54,060 nt of DNA, taken from contig JAHBXL010000014.1 of NCBI GenBank assembly GCA_019636495.1, positions 1-54,060 of the forward strand, written 5' to 3'. Positions 28,141 through 36,759 of this stretch are shown piece after piece; position 1 is the stretch's first letter; every line of letters begins with the position of its first letter. Position numbers and translations under genes: made by a program. A model generated the notes under the pieces. The model saw only the letters and a list, made by a program, of their open reading frames with translations, did no database searches and was not told the DNA's origin. This DNA is from Phycisphaeraceae bacterium. Lineage in GTDB: Bacteria > Planctomycetota > Phycisphaerae > Phycisphaerales > UBA1924.

Positions 28141-28218
28141 GGGAATGCTCGGTTCCAGCCGGTCGCACTTGGCCCCCACATTTCCATCCTGAGCGTGCGA
28201 GAATGGCTGGCCATCCAG

Positions 28219-28224
28219 TATACT
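28219..28224 (+). promoter_or_regulatory. candidate -10 (TATACT) for leaderless start
   Basis: TATACT ends 7 nt before the ATG at 28232 of the kinase fusion. No consensus -35 or Shine-Dalgarno is evident. Confidence 0.45.
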
Positions 28225-28231
28225 GCCACCC

Positions 28232-31093
28232 ATGCCCCCCTCGTGTGTCGGTCCCTACATTGTGGAACGAGAACTCGGTCGCGGCGGAATGGGCGAGGTC
28301 TTCCTCGCCCGCGATCCCCGCCTCGACCGTTTCGTCGCCATCAAGGCCCTGCCGGCCCATGTCGCTGCGAGCCCCGAGCGTCTGGCCCGCTTCCAGCGCG
28401 AGGCCCGCGTTCTCGCCTCGCTCAACCACCCGGGCATCGGCGCGATCTACGGCTTTGAGGAGCGCGATGGCAGCCAGTACCTCGTGCTCGAGTACATCGA
28501 GGGCCAGTCGCTCGCCGCGATGCTCGCCCGCGGCCCGCTGCCGGTCTCAGAGGCCGTCTCGATCGCCGGGCAGATCGCCGCGGCGCTCGCCGTCGCACAC
28601 GAGAAGGGCGTGGTCCACCGCGACCTCAAGCCCGGCAACATCATGCTCACCTCCGAGGGTCGCGTGAAGGTCCTCGACTTCGGCCTCGCCCGCACCATCG
28701 ATGCGCCCGATCCCGGCTCCGATGCGCGGCACGTAGCCGCCTCGATCACGCCCACCGTCGCCGCGCCCAAGTGCAACGACTCCCCCACCATGATCGGCGA
28801 GATCATGGGCACCGGCGGATACATGAGCCCGGAGCAGGCCCGCGGCCGCCAAGTCGATCAACGCTCTGACGTCTTCTCCTTCGGCTGCGTGCTCTATGAA
28901 CTGCTCACCGGCCGCCCGCCGTTTGTCGGCGACACCATCACCGAGATCATCGGCGCGACGCTTCACAAGCCGATCGACTTCTCGCGCGTCCCCGCCGCCG
29001 TCCCCGGCCCGGTGCGCGACCTGCTGCAGCACTGCCTCGAGCGCGACCCCGCCCACCGCTGCGATTCGGCTTCCGCCATCGCGCGAGAACTCGCGGGCAT
29101 GCACCGCTGGGCCCGCGATGTCGCCATTCCTCAACTCGTCAGCCAGTGCGAGCGCATCCTCGTGTGGGAAGAAGGCCGCGAGTCGTGGACGGCCTTCGAA
29201 CTCGCCGCGGAGATCGACCGCATCACCCCCGGCGAGCCCGTCGTCGATCGACTGCGCCCCGAGTTCTCAAGCCCCGTCTCCATCACCTCCGACCCGCCTG
29301 GTGCCCGCGTGTTCGCGGCCTACTACGCCGATGGCGACGACAAGGAGATCGACCTCGGCCTCACGCCCCTGCGCCAGATCCCCTTCCCCCGCGGCCTCTC
29401 CCGCATCCGACTCGAACTGCCCGGCCACCGCCCGGCGTTCGACCTCGTCTGGAGCATCAAGACCGTCTCCACCAACGCGACCGACCCGGCCAACTGCACC
29501 TGGCACTATCGACTCCACAAGCCCGGCGAGATCCCCGACGAGATGGAACTTGTCCCCGCCGGCGGCTACCCGGTGCTCCTGACCGGGCTCGACGAGGTCG
29601 GCACCATCGCCACCGGCGCGTTCCTCATGGACCGTCACCCCGTCACGAACCGTCAGTTCAAGGCGTTCATCGACGACAACGGCTACTCCCGCGCCGAGTT
29701 CTGGCCCGGCCCCTTCGCCCTCGGCGAGCAAGTCATCTCGCGCGAAGAAGCGATGGCCAGGCTCATCGACACCATCGGCCACCCCGGCCCCGCCAACTGG
29801 GAACTGGGCGAGTACCCCGCCGGAGAGAACGACCACCCTGTCTCCGGCATCTGCTGGCACGAGGCCGCGGCCTACGCCGCGTGGGCCGGCAAGTCGCTTC
29901 CCACCATTTTCCATTGGAACCGTGTCGCCTTCACACACGCCAGCGGGCAAATCGCCACGCCTGCCAACTTCTCCGGCCGCGGCACGGTTCCCGTAGGCAG
30001 CACGCGCAGCGTCAACCGCTTCGGCATCCACGACCTGGCCGGGAACGTCCGCGAGTGGATGCTCAACGCGCCCTCTCTTCCCGGCCAGCGCTTCATCCTC
30101 GGCGGCGGATGGAACGACCCCAACTACGCCTTCATCGATTCCTACGCCCAGCCCGCCTTCGACCGTTCCGCGGCCAATGGGTTCCGCTGCATCCGCGCCC
30201 TTGAGCCCGATCCGCCGGGCTCGAACCTTGCCGCCGATCAGCGTGTTGCATTCCGCGACTACAGGAACGAGAAGCCCGTCGGCGACGAGGTGTTCGACAT
30301 CCTCCTCCGGCAATATCGCTACGACCCCGGCCCGCTCAACGCCGTGCTCGAATCTGAGCAGCCCTACGGCAACGCCCGCTGGCAGACCTACGAGATCAAT
30401 GCGGCGTATGGCGGCGAGCGCATGCGCGTGCACATCTTCCTCCCCGACCGCGCCAAGCCGCCCTTCCAAACGGTGCTCCTGTTCCCAGGCTCGCTCGCGC
30501 TCCACACCCGCGCCTTCAGCACCTACGAGGTCAACCGCATCGACTACATCATCAAGAGCGGGCGTGCGCTCGTCCTGCCCGTCTACAAGGGCACCTACGA
30601 ACGCGGCACCGACTTGCAGTCCGATTGGCCTCAGCCCACAGCGATCTACCGAGACCACGTCATCATGTGGGGCCGCGATGTCGGCCGGACCGTGGACCTC
30701 ATCGAAACTCTCCCCGACCTCGACGCCTCGAAACTCGCCCTCTTCGGCGTGAGTTGGGGCGGCGCGCTGGGCGCCATCATGCCCGCCGTCGAGCCGCGCC
30801 TGCGCGTCGTTATCCTCTACATCGCAGGCTTCGCCATGCAGAAGCCCTTCCCCGAGTGCGACCAGATCAACTTCGCGCCCCGCGTCCGCCAGCCCACCCT
30901 CATGATCAACGGCGAGATCGACTACTACTTCCCCCTCGAAACCTCCCAGCGCCCCATGTTCGAGATGCTCGGCACGCCGCCCAATCTCAAGAAATGGAAG
31001 ACCTACGTCCGCGGCCACTCTGTGCCCAAGGTCGAACTCATCCGCGAGACCCTCGCATGGCTCGACCAGCATCTGGGACCCATCAAGTCCTGA
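28232..31093 (+). CDS. Ser/Thr kinase - PEGA-like - FGE/sulfatase - alpha/beta-hydrolase fusion
   Basis: 953 aa. Residues about 8-275 are a Hanks-type kinase: [13 protein letters not shown], Lys38, HRDLKPGN (129-136), DFG (149-151), with a long activation-loop insert. About 345-400 resemble a PEGA beta-domain ([12 protein letters not shown]). About 440-665 form a formylglycine-generating-enzyme/SUMF1-like domain ([57 protein letters not shown]). About 690-950 are an alpha/beta-hydrolase with Ser841 in [10 protein letters not shown], Asp in NGEIDYYFP and His in RGHSVPK. No transmembrane helix separates kinase and effector parts, so it is probably wholly cytoplasmic. The kinase may regulate the attached hydrolase. 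Targets are unknown. Confidence 0.92.
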   Translation: MPPSCVGPYIVERELGRGGMGEVFLARDPRLDRFVAIKALPAHVAASPERLARFQREARVLASLNHPGIGAIYGFEERDGSQYLVLEYIEGQSLAAMLARGPLPVSEAVSIAGQIAAALAVAHEKGVVHRDLKPGNIMLTSEGRVKVLDFGLARTIDAPDPGSDARHVAASITPTVAAPKCNDSPTMIGEIMGTGGYMSPEQARGRQVDQRSDVFSFGCVLYELLTGRPPFVGDTITEIIGATLHKPIDFSRVPAAVPGPVRDLLQHCLERDPAHRCDSASAIARELAGMHRWARDVAIPQLVSQCERILVWEEGRESWTAFELAAEIDRITPGEPVVDRLRPEFSSPVSITSDPPGARVFAAYYADGDDKEIDLGLTPLRQIPFPRGLSRIRLELPGHRPAFDLVWSIKTVSTNATDPANCTWHYRLHKPGEIPDEMELVPAGGYPVLLTGLDEVGTIATGAFLMDRHPVTNRQFKAFIDDNGYSRAEFWPGPFALGEQVISREEAMARLIDTIGHPGPANWELGEYPAGENDHPVSGICWHEAAAYAAWAGKSLPTIFHWNRVAFTHASGQIATPANFSGRGTVPVGSTRSVNRFGIHDLAGNVREWMLNAPSLPGQRFILGGGWNDPNYAFIDSYAQPAFDRSAANGFRCIRALEPDPPGSNLAADQRVAFRDYRNEKPVGDEVFDILLRQYRYDPGPLNAVLESEQPYGNARWQTYEINAAYGGERMRVHIFLPDRAKPPFQTVLLFPGSLALHTRAFSTYEVNRIDYIIKSGRALVLPVYKGTYERGTDLQSDWPQPTAIYRDHVIMWGRDVGRTVDLIETLPDLDASKLALFGVSWGGALGAIMPAVEPRLRVVILYIAGFAMQKPFPECDQINFAPRVRQPTLMINGEIDYYFPLETSQRPMFEMLGTPPNLKKWKTYVRGHSVPKVELIRETLAWLDQHLGPIKS

Positions 31094-31132
31094 ACCGCAC
31101 CAACGGCCATGCCGGCCCTTCGCGCGAATTGC

Positions 31133-31735
31133 TCACGGCTTCCGCGCCACCACCTGCACCACGCTCGCCTCGCCGCTGTGATAACTCCCTTCGTTGACGT
31201 TCCGCACCGCTTCCGCTTGGTGTTCGATGGTCAGCCCGCTCAACTCGCTCAGAATCTGCGCAAGCGATGCGATTATCGTCGGGTCCTTCGGCCCGCCGGT
31301 GGCCCGTTCGATCTGCGCCGGCGCATACGCCTCCAGCACGAACACGCCCCCCGGCGCCAGCCATCGCGCCACCCGCGCGTGCACCAATGCGCGAAGCTCC
31401 GCCGGAAGATGCACGAAGATCGAACTCACCACCGCAAACGCGCCCGCCTCCGCGTCAAAGTCCCGCAGGTCCGCCGCGACCGTGCCCAACTTCAGCCCCC
31501 GCTCTTTCGCGAGCCCACCGGCCCGCCGCATCCCCACCTCGCTCTGGTCAACCGCCAGAACATCCAGCCCCAGCGAGGCCAAGTACAGCGCGTTGCGCCC
31601 CTGCCCAGCGCCGAGGTCGATCGCCCGCCCCGTCCGCGGCAGTCGTTCCGCCACATGCGCCAGAAACTCGTTGGGCGCATCGCCATAGGCAAGGCCCGCC
31701 GCCGCGTACCGCTCGTTCCAGAATGCGCTCGACAT
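31133..31735 (-). CDS. class I SAM-dependent methyltransferase
   Basis: 200 aa. Motif I is AIDLGAGQGRNALYLASLG with the acidic end of beta-2 in VLAVDQSEVG. The later AGAFAVVSSIFVHLP and APGGVFVLEAYAP match motifs of small methyltransferases of the TehB-like type. The substrate is not predictable. The ATG at 31735 is chosen because it begins FWNERYAAAGLAYG, typical of this group, and TACTCT lies 6 nt upstream. It is convergent with the kinase fusion. Confidence 0.87.
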   Translation of the reverse strand: MSSAFWNERYAAAGLAYGDAPNEFLAHVAERLPRTGRAIDLGAGQGRNALYLASLGLDVLAVDQSEVGMRRAGGLAKERGLKLGTVAADLRDFDAEAGAFAVVSSIFVHLPAELRALVHARVARWLAPGGVFVLEAYAPAQIERATGGPKDPTIIASLAQILSELSGLTIEHQAEAVRNVNEGSYHSGEASVVQVVARKP

Positions 31736-31741
31736 GACCTC

Positions 31742-31747
31742 AGAGTA
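31742..31747 (-). promoter_or_regulatory. candidate -10 (TACTCT) for leaderless start
   Basis: TACTCT on the minus strand ends 6 nt before the ATG at 31735 of the methyltransferase. A GAGG between box and start could also act as a weak ribosome-binding site. Confidence 0.35.
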
Positions 31748-31778
31748 GCGCGCCACACGCCCCGCCGGCGCGCCCGGT

Positions 31779-32270
31779 CTACAGCATCGCCAGCGCCGTC
31801 ACCAGGATCGCGAACATCGCCACGTGCACGCCCCACACCACCGCCGCGAACACGCCCTGCCGCCGCGCAGGCCACGACAGGATCGAGTGCCGATACCGAT
31901 ACATGACCGCGACCGAGGCCGCGCTCAGGAAACCGAACGCATCGCCGACGATCACCGGCCACGGCGCGCCCTGTCCCAGCGGCAGCCGTTGCCACAGGCT
32001 GACCGCCACCGGAACCGCCACGAACACCGCCGCGACCCCCGAGAAGCACCCCGGCGCCATCGCCAGCACCAGCCACCCGAACCGCACCCGCTGCGTTCCG
32101 ACCGTCAGCACCAGCGCCTCGCCGCACTCAGGGCATTTGGCACGCTCGATGTCCCGCAGGTCATACCCGCACCGCGGGCACGGCGCCGACCGCCCGCGCA
32201 CGAACGCCACCACCTCCGCTTCCATATCCCGCGCCGCTTCGGCGGGCGCTGTGCGATCGACGACATCCAT
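31779..32270 (-). CDS. zinc-ribbon membrane protein, hypothetical
   Basis: 163 aa. An N-terminal zinc ribbon with two CxxC knuckles (CPRCGYDLR and CPECGEAL) is followed by three hydrophobic helices (about residues 66-90, 105-125, 138-160). This CxxCGYDLR-plus-membrane layout recurs in planctomycetes, but I know no function. The ATG at 32270 has GGAAG 5 nt upstream. It lies 43 bp upstream of the methyltransferase start on the same strand. Confidence 0.68.
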   Translation of the reverse strand: MDVVDRTAPAEAARDMEAEVVAFVRGRSAPCPRCGYDLRDIERAKCPECGEALVLTVGTQRVRFGWLVLAMAPGCFSGVAAVFVAVPVAVSLWQRLPLGQGAPWPVIVGDAFGFLSAASVAVMYRYRHSILSWPARRQGVFAAVVWGVHVAMFAILVTALAML

Positions 32271-32379
32271 AGGACTTCCAGCGGCGCTCTGCCCCCGCCC
32301 ATCAGTCTCCGGCGCCCGCACACTCAACGCACGCCGAGCCCGCGTTGTTCGCGCTGCTGCTGTCTCTGGCGATTCCACC

Positions 32380-32838
32380 TCACATCCCCGCCGGAATCTC
32401 CGCCTCCACCAGTTTGGACAGCAGCATGAGCGACTCCTGCCAGCCCAAGTAGCACATCTCCACCGGGATCATCGGCGGCAGGTTGCCCTGCTCGATCAGC
32501 AGTTCCGTGCCTCCCATCACCGCGCGGAACATCACCCGCATCGACATCTCCCCCGGCATGCTGGGGTCATCGAACTTGTCGGTGTACTCGATCAGTTCAT
32601 TCGGCACCACCTTCTGGTACCGCCCGCCAAACGAATGGCTCCCCCCCGAGCAGAAGTTGGTGAACGACATCCGATACCCGCCGCCCACGCGAACATCAAT
32701 CTCGTGCACCTTCGCCGTGAAACCGTTGGGTGCCATCCACTTCACCAGCGCATCCGGATCCGTGAACGCGCGATACACACGCTCGGGCGGGGCCTTCAAC
32801 ACCCGGTGCAGTCGAATCGTCCGGTCAGCATCGGCCAT
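32380..32838 (-). CDS. SRPBCC/AHSA1 domain protein (second copy)
   Basis: 152 aa. HRVLKAPPERVYRAFTDPDALVKWMAPNGF and the core VRVGGGYRMSF are clear AHSA1-type signatures; the end GWQESLMLLSKLVEAE is the long C-terminal helix. It probably binds a hydrophobic ligand; function unknown. AAGGAG lies 8 nt before the ATG at 32838. It is not closely similar to the SRPBCC protein at 25017, so the two are distinct subfamilies rather than a recent duplication. Confidence 0.9.
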   Translation of the reverse strand: MADADRTIRLHRVLKAPPERVYRAFTDPDALVKWMAPNGFTAKVHEIDVRVGGGYRMSFTNFCSGGSHSFGGRYQKVVPNELIEYTDKFDDPSMPGEMSMRVMFRAVMGGTELLIEQGNLPPMIPVEMCYLGWQESLMLLSKLVEAEIPAGM

Positions 32839-32983
32839 GGCTCTTCTCCTTGAACATGAGTGCGCCCTCACACGTGTCGAGTGCCCGCCGCTTCCAGCAT
32901 AGCCGCGCCCGCCAGGCGGTTCATCGGTCTTCCATTCTCCCACGCGTTCGAGTACGCTTGCGCATCCCGCCAAGAGACACCCC

Positions 32984-33490
32984 ATGCCCGCGCGCTCCCC
33001 CAAACAGAAGACCGCCCGAAGACCCGCCCCGCGCTCCGGCGCCGCGCGGCCGCGCACAAACAAGCCCGTCAAACTCCTTTCCGGCGGCAACCCCCAGATC
33101 GCCAAGGCCGATGGCGATGCCGCGGTCGAGGCCTATCTCGCCGCCATGCCCGGCTGGAAGCAGGATGTCGGCCGCAAACTCGATGCACTCATTACCCGCA
33201 CGGTTCCCAACGTGCGGAAGGCTGTCCGCTGGAACTCGCCCTTCTATGGCACCAAGGCCAACGGCTGGTTCCTCGGTTTCCACTGCATCACGCGCTACAT
33301 CAAGGTCGCCTTCTTCAACGGCACATCCCTCAAGCCTCTGCCGCCCGTCGAATCCAAGCACGCCACCACGCGCTACTTCCACATCCACGAGACCGACTGG
33401 ACCGACACCGGCGCACTCGATGAGAAGCAACTCGCCGCGTGGATCAAGCAGGCCTCCAAGCGTCCCGGATGGGCAGGTTTCACCTGCTGA
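32984..33490 (+). CDS. DUF1801 (YdhG-like) protein
   Basis: 168 aa. A basic, Pro/Arg/Lys-rich N-terminus of about 40 residues precedes the DUF1801 domain: YLAAMPGWKQDVGRKLDALI, VRKAVRWNSPFYG and IKVAFFNGTSLKPLPPVES. The domain has no proven reaction. It is divergent from the second SRPBCC gene with 145 bp between. A TACGCT about 27 nt before the ATG could be a -10 element. Confidence 0.88.
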   Translation: MPARSPKQKTARRPAPRSGAARPRTNKPVKLLSGGNPQIAKADGDAAVEAYLAAMPGWKQDVGRKLDALITRTVPNVRKAVRWNSPFYGTKANGWFLGFHCITRYIKVAFFNGTSLKPLPPVESKHATTRYFHIHETDWTDTGALDEKQLAAWIKQASKRPGWAGFTC

Positions 33491-33750
33491 TCTCGCGAGC
33501 AATCTCCCAAGGGCCCGCCCAGAGTCGCGGCGGGATCAGTCCGACGGGACAATCGAACCGAGGCCACCCCGAGGTCCTGACCGACTCGAGCCTCGCAGTG
33601 CTTGTTCATCCCCGAACTTGCGAACCCAACACGCGCTGCCGTTGCGAAGCGTGAGCGCGTCCGCGATGCCCCACATTGGCGCTTGCTCTGGCTCTTGGCA
33701 CGCACTCGCAGATGAGTCTGCACGAGGGTGCGCACGCCTGACGCAGTGTA
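33491..33750. other. 260-bp intergenic region, nothing convincing
   Basis: This lies between convergent DUF1801 and mrpG. A 46-codon minus-strand frame (ATG near 33675, ending 33536) has no family resemblance or clear ribosome site. No tRNA, terminator with T run, or repeat was seen. Confidence 0.4.
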
Positions 33751-34065
33751 CTACTCGCCCTGGGTTTGGTCTTCGCCTTCCATTCTCACGCCCGCGGAGC
33801 GAGCCGCCGCGGCGAGGGCATGGGAGAGCACGGGGCCCGCGAGAATGAGATAGCCGATAAGGACCATGGCCTTGCCGATTCCGGCGATGTCGAGGGCGAT
33901 CGCCGCGAGGAGCAGGATCGTCACGCCGAAGACGCTGACCTTGCCGGTGGCGTGCAGCCTGCTGTAGACATCGGGCAGTCGCACGAGCCCGAGCACGCCG
34001 ACGATGGAGAAGAGCGTGCCGAGGATGACCGCCGCGGCGGCGAGGGTGGCGGTTGCATGTGTCAT
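33751..34065 (-). CDS. mrpG: Na+/H+ antiporter subunit G
   Basis: 104 aa with three transmembrane helices. LGLVRLPDVYSRLHATGKV is the MrpG/MnhG signature. It is the last gene of the Mrp operon, overlapping mrpF by 4 bp (ATGA). The complex works in the cytoplasmic membrane, exchanging Na+ for H+. Confidence 0.94.
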   Translation of the reverse strand: MTHATATLAAAAVILGTLFSIVGVLGLVRLPDVYSRLHATGKVSVFGVTILLLAAIALDIAGIGKAMVLIGYLILAGPVLSHALAAAARSAGVRMEGEDQTQGE

Positions 34066-34382
34066 CGTTCGTCCTCCGGGCGGGCGGGGTCCGCGCCGCC
34101 GGCACTGGTGATGACGGCGTCGTCGGCCACGTACTTGGCCAGCAGGATGCTGCCCGTGAAGCCGACCGCGGCGAGGCCGAGGGCCACATCGAGGACAATG
34201 CTCTGGCGCTCACGAATCGCAAAGAGCACGGCGATGGCGAGCAGCAGCGTGCCGATGAGGTCGACCGCGAGGAGGCGGTCGAACGCGCTCTCGCCGCGGC
34301 AGAGTCGGACGATGCACGCGGCGAGGAGCACGAGGTGCGCAAGGATCGCGGCGTCGAGTGTGAACTGGAGGAACGCGGGCAT
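34062..34382 (-). CDS. mrpF: Na+/H+ antiporter subunit F
   Basis: 106 aa with three helices. CRGESAFDRLLAVDLIGTLLL matches the MrpF/MnhF core (R/GPxxxDRxxAxDxxG). It starts 2 bp after the mrpE stop and overlaps mrpG. The polar C-terminus (ADPARPEDER) is slightly extended. Confidence 0.93.
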   Translation of the reverse strand: MPAFLQFTLDAAILAHLVLLAACIVRLCRGESAFDRLLAVDLIGTLLLAIAVLFAIRERQSIVLDVALGLAAVGFTGSILLAKYVADDAVITSAGGADPARPEDER

Positions 34383-34384
34383 GG

Positions 34385-34918
34385 TCAAGTCGCCTCCTTC
34401 TCGGCTGCGCCCCGGTTCCCGGCGAATCTCTCGATCCGTGCGCGGCGGGCCGCGCCGGCATCGGGACCATGGGCGCGCACTTCGGGCGCGAGCAGGCAGT
34501 GCGTGGAGTAACTGTCCGACTCGATCTTCAGAACCAGTTGGCCGGGCGAGAGGGACACGGCGTGCGCATCGAGTGCGGCGGCCATCTCGGTGCTGTGCCC
34601 ATTGCGGATGCCGACAAGCCCGGGCCTGACACGTGACCTGCGCCACAGGACCAGCGATGCGACGAGCAGGCCGTTCACGAGCACGTCCCACGCGACCGTG
34701 ATGCTGTGCACAACAAAGGCGGTGATGATGCGCGGCCAGTCGCGGGCGCTGCGGCGCGTGTCGGGCGGCGGGAGCAGCAGCGAGAGGCCGACGCCCAGTA
34801 CCACCGCGACGGCGAAGTTGCTCGGCTCGGCGTTTCCGGTAATGAGCAGGTACAGCGCGGTGAGCCCCGCGGCAAGCGGGACGCGGCCGAAGACGGCATT
34901 TTTGACAGCCTGGATCAT
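34385..34918 (-). CDS. mrpE: Na+/H+ antiporter subunit E
   Basis: 177 aa. N-terminal helices (about residues 10-28, 33-48, 60-85) precede a cytoplasmic domain with GLVGIRNGHSTEMAAALDA and VSLSPGQLVLKI, the typical MrpE order. Its ATG overlaps the mrpD stop by 4 bp. It is needed for assembly of the antiporter in characterised systems. Confidence 0.93.
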   Translation of the reverse strand: MIQAVKNAVFGRVPLAAGLTALYLLITGNAEPSNFAVAVVLGVGLSLLLPPPDTRRSARDWPRIITAFVVHSITVAWDVLVNGLLVASLVLWRRSRVRPGLVGIRNGHSTEMAAALDAHAVSLSPGQLVLKIESDSYSTHCLLAPEVRAHGPDAGAARRARIERFAGNRGAAEKEAT

Positions 34919-36423
34919 GGCGACCCTCCGAGGGAGGCGGCGATGTACGCAGTGGGATCGGCGAGCCATGCGGCCGTGTCGGCCGCGAATGTGAGCAGCG
35001 GCTGCGGGGCAACGCCCATGGCGACGCAGAAGGCGATGAGCAGCATCGGCGCGGCGAGGCTGTCTCCGGTGGGCTTGACGTGCTCGGCGGCTTCGGGCGA
35101 CTCCCACCACACACGCTGGAAGGACCGTGCGACGTAGACGAACGTGCAGAGGCTGCCGATGGCAAGCGCGGCGAGCACGAGCCATGCGGAGTGATCAACG
35201 CCCGCGCGGAAGACGCCGAACTTGGAGACAAAGCCGTTCATGGGCGGAAGACCCGCGAGCGACATGCCCCCGAGCAGGAACAGCACGCCCGCCCCCGGCA
35301 ACGCACGGCCGATGCCGGTGACGACGTCGAAGGACGAGGACTTCACGGACGCACGGCTCGCCACCACGCCGGCCAGCATGAGCATCGCCGCCTTGACGAA
35401 AGCGTGATTGAACGCGAAGACCAGCGCCGCGGCAATGGCCGCTTCCGATCGCCAGCCGATGGCGACGAGCATGAAGCCAACCTGTGCGAGCGTGGAATAG
35501 GCGAGCATGCGCTTGAGGTCGTGCGTGCCCACCGCGCCAAGGCCGCCGACGGCGACGCCCGCGATGCCCGCGCCGATGAGCAGCGGTGCAAGCGAGTCCG
35601 CGTGGGGGAACAGGAGCATCGACACGCGGATCAACCCGTACACGCCGAGTTTGACGACGACCGATGAGAGCATCGCGCTGACTGCGGTCGGCGAGGTGGT
35701 GTGGAAGTCGGGCTGCCAGAAGTGGAACGGCACCGCCGCGCACTTGATGCCGAGGCTGACCAGCAGCAGTCCGAGGGCAACGCCGGCGAGCGGGGCATCG
35801 GGGTGGTCGGCGATGCGCGAGGCCAGGTCGGCCATGTTCAGCGTGCCGTACTCGGCATAGAGACAACCGTTCGCAAGGAGGAGCGCCATCGCCGCGACGA
35901 GGGCGATGTAGAAGTACTTGTACGCCGCCTCGACGCCGCGCCGGTGGTCGGAGCACGCCGTGAGCACGGTGCCGGAGATGACGACCAGTTCGGCGAAGAC
36001 GAAGAAGTTGAAGAGATCGCCGGTCAGCATGGCGCCGGTGAGCCCCGCGGCGAGCGTGAGCAGGAGCGGGTAGAAGACCGGGAACCGCACACACTTGTCT
36101 CGGCTGCCCAGCGCGTAGAGCACGCCGGCAAAGAGCACCGCCTGGCACATCAGGGCCATCAGCGCGCCAAGGTGGTCGGCGACGAGGTTGATGCCGAAGG
36201 GCGCTCGCCACCCGCCCACGTGCAACACCACGGGGGCGCCGCTGGACATGACATCAAAGGCCAGCGTTGCGCTCGCCCACACCCCCGCGGCCATCGCCGA
36301 CAGAGCAAGCAAGGACATCGCGCGAGGCCGATGCCGCAGCAGCAGCAACCCAGCCGCCGCGGCGGCGAACGGGATCGCCACGGGCAGCAGGACCAGGTGC
36401 GAGTTGACGGGTTCAACGATCAT
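34915..36423 (-). CDS. mrpD: Na+/H+ antiporter subunit D
   Basis: 502 aa polytopic protein of the proton-translocating NuoL/M/N-like family with about 14 helices. Conserved regions include NLVADHLGALMALM, FNFFVFAELVVISG (the Glu of the proton channel), GIKCAAVPFHFWQPDFH and HDLKRMLAYSTLAQVG. It is one of the two antiporter-like subunits of the Mrp complex. It lies 3 bp after mrpC and overlaps mrpE. Confidence 0.95.
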   Translation of the reverse strand: MIVEPVNSHLVLLPVAIPFAAAAAGLLLLRHRPRAMSLLALSAMAAGVWASATLAFDVMSSGAPVVLHVGGWRAPFGINLVADHLGALMALMCQAVLFAGVLYALGSRDKCVRFPVFYPLLLTLAAGLTGAMLTGDLFNFFVFAELVVISGTVLTACSDHRRGVEAAYKYFYIALVAAMALLLANGCLYAEYGTLNMADLASRIADHPDAPLAGVALGLLLVSLGIKCAAVPFHFWQPDFHTTSPTAVSAMLSSVVVKLGVYGLIRVSMLLFPHADSLAPLLIGAGIAGVAVGGLGAVGTHDLKRMLAYSTLAQVGFMLVAIGWRSEAAIAAALVFAFNHAFVKAAMLMLAGVVASRASVKSSSFDVVTGIGRALPGAGVLFLLGGMSLAGLPPMNGFVSKFGVFRAGVDHSAWLVLAALAIGSLCTFVYVARSFQRVWWESPEAAEHVKPTGDSLAAPMLLIAFCVAMGVAPQPLLTFAADTAAWLADPTAYIAASLGGSP

Positions 36424-36426
36424 GTG

Positions 36427-36759
36427 TCAGTGCTTGAGTTGTGAGACGTTGGCCATGTCGCCGGTACGGTCGCGCAGGGCAAAGACGTAGAGCATCGCCA
36501 GGACGAAGGAGAACCCGCCCATGCCGATGACGATGGCCGTGAGCACCAGGGCCTGCGGAAGCGGGTCGCTCGACTGGCCTTCGATCGTCGTGTAGGGCGG
36601 GGTGATGCCGCGGTACGCCCCGCAGTGGATCAGGAAGAGATTGACGGCGTTGCTGACGAGCACGAGACCCATGGCCGAGCGGATGACGTTGCGGCGGAGC
36701 ATCTGGTGCACGCCGACGCCGAAGATCAGTCCGAGCGTCAGCGCGATTACGAGTTCCAT
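36427..36759 (-). CDS. mrpC: Na+/H+ antiporter subunit C
   Basis: 110 aa, a NuoK-like subunit with three helices: FGVGVHQMLRRNVIRSAMGL, SNAVNLFLIHCG and the end helix starting DPLPQALVLTAIVIGMG. The start overlaps the mrpAB 3' end by 13 bp. Length and order are standard. Confidence 0.94.
   Translation of the reverse strand: MELVIALTLGLIFGVGVHQMLRRNVIRSAMGLVLVSNAVNLFLIHCGAYRGITPPYTTIEGQSSDPLPQALVLTAIVIGMGGFSFVLAMLYVFALRDRTGDMANVSQLKH

Noticed and set aside
33536..33676. A 46-codon minus-strand frame between the DUF1801 gene and mrpG
   Set aside because: No family resemblance, no clear ribosome site and no -10 at the spacing used by other genes; too short to support alone.
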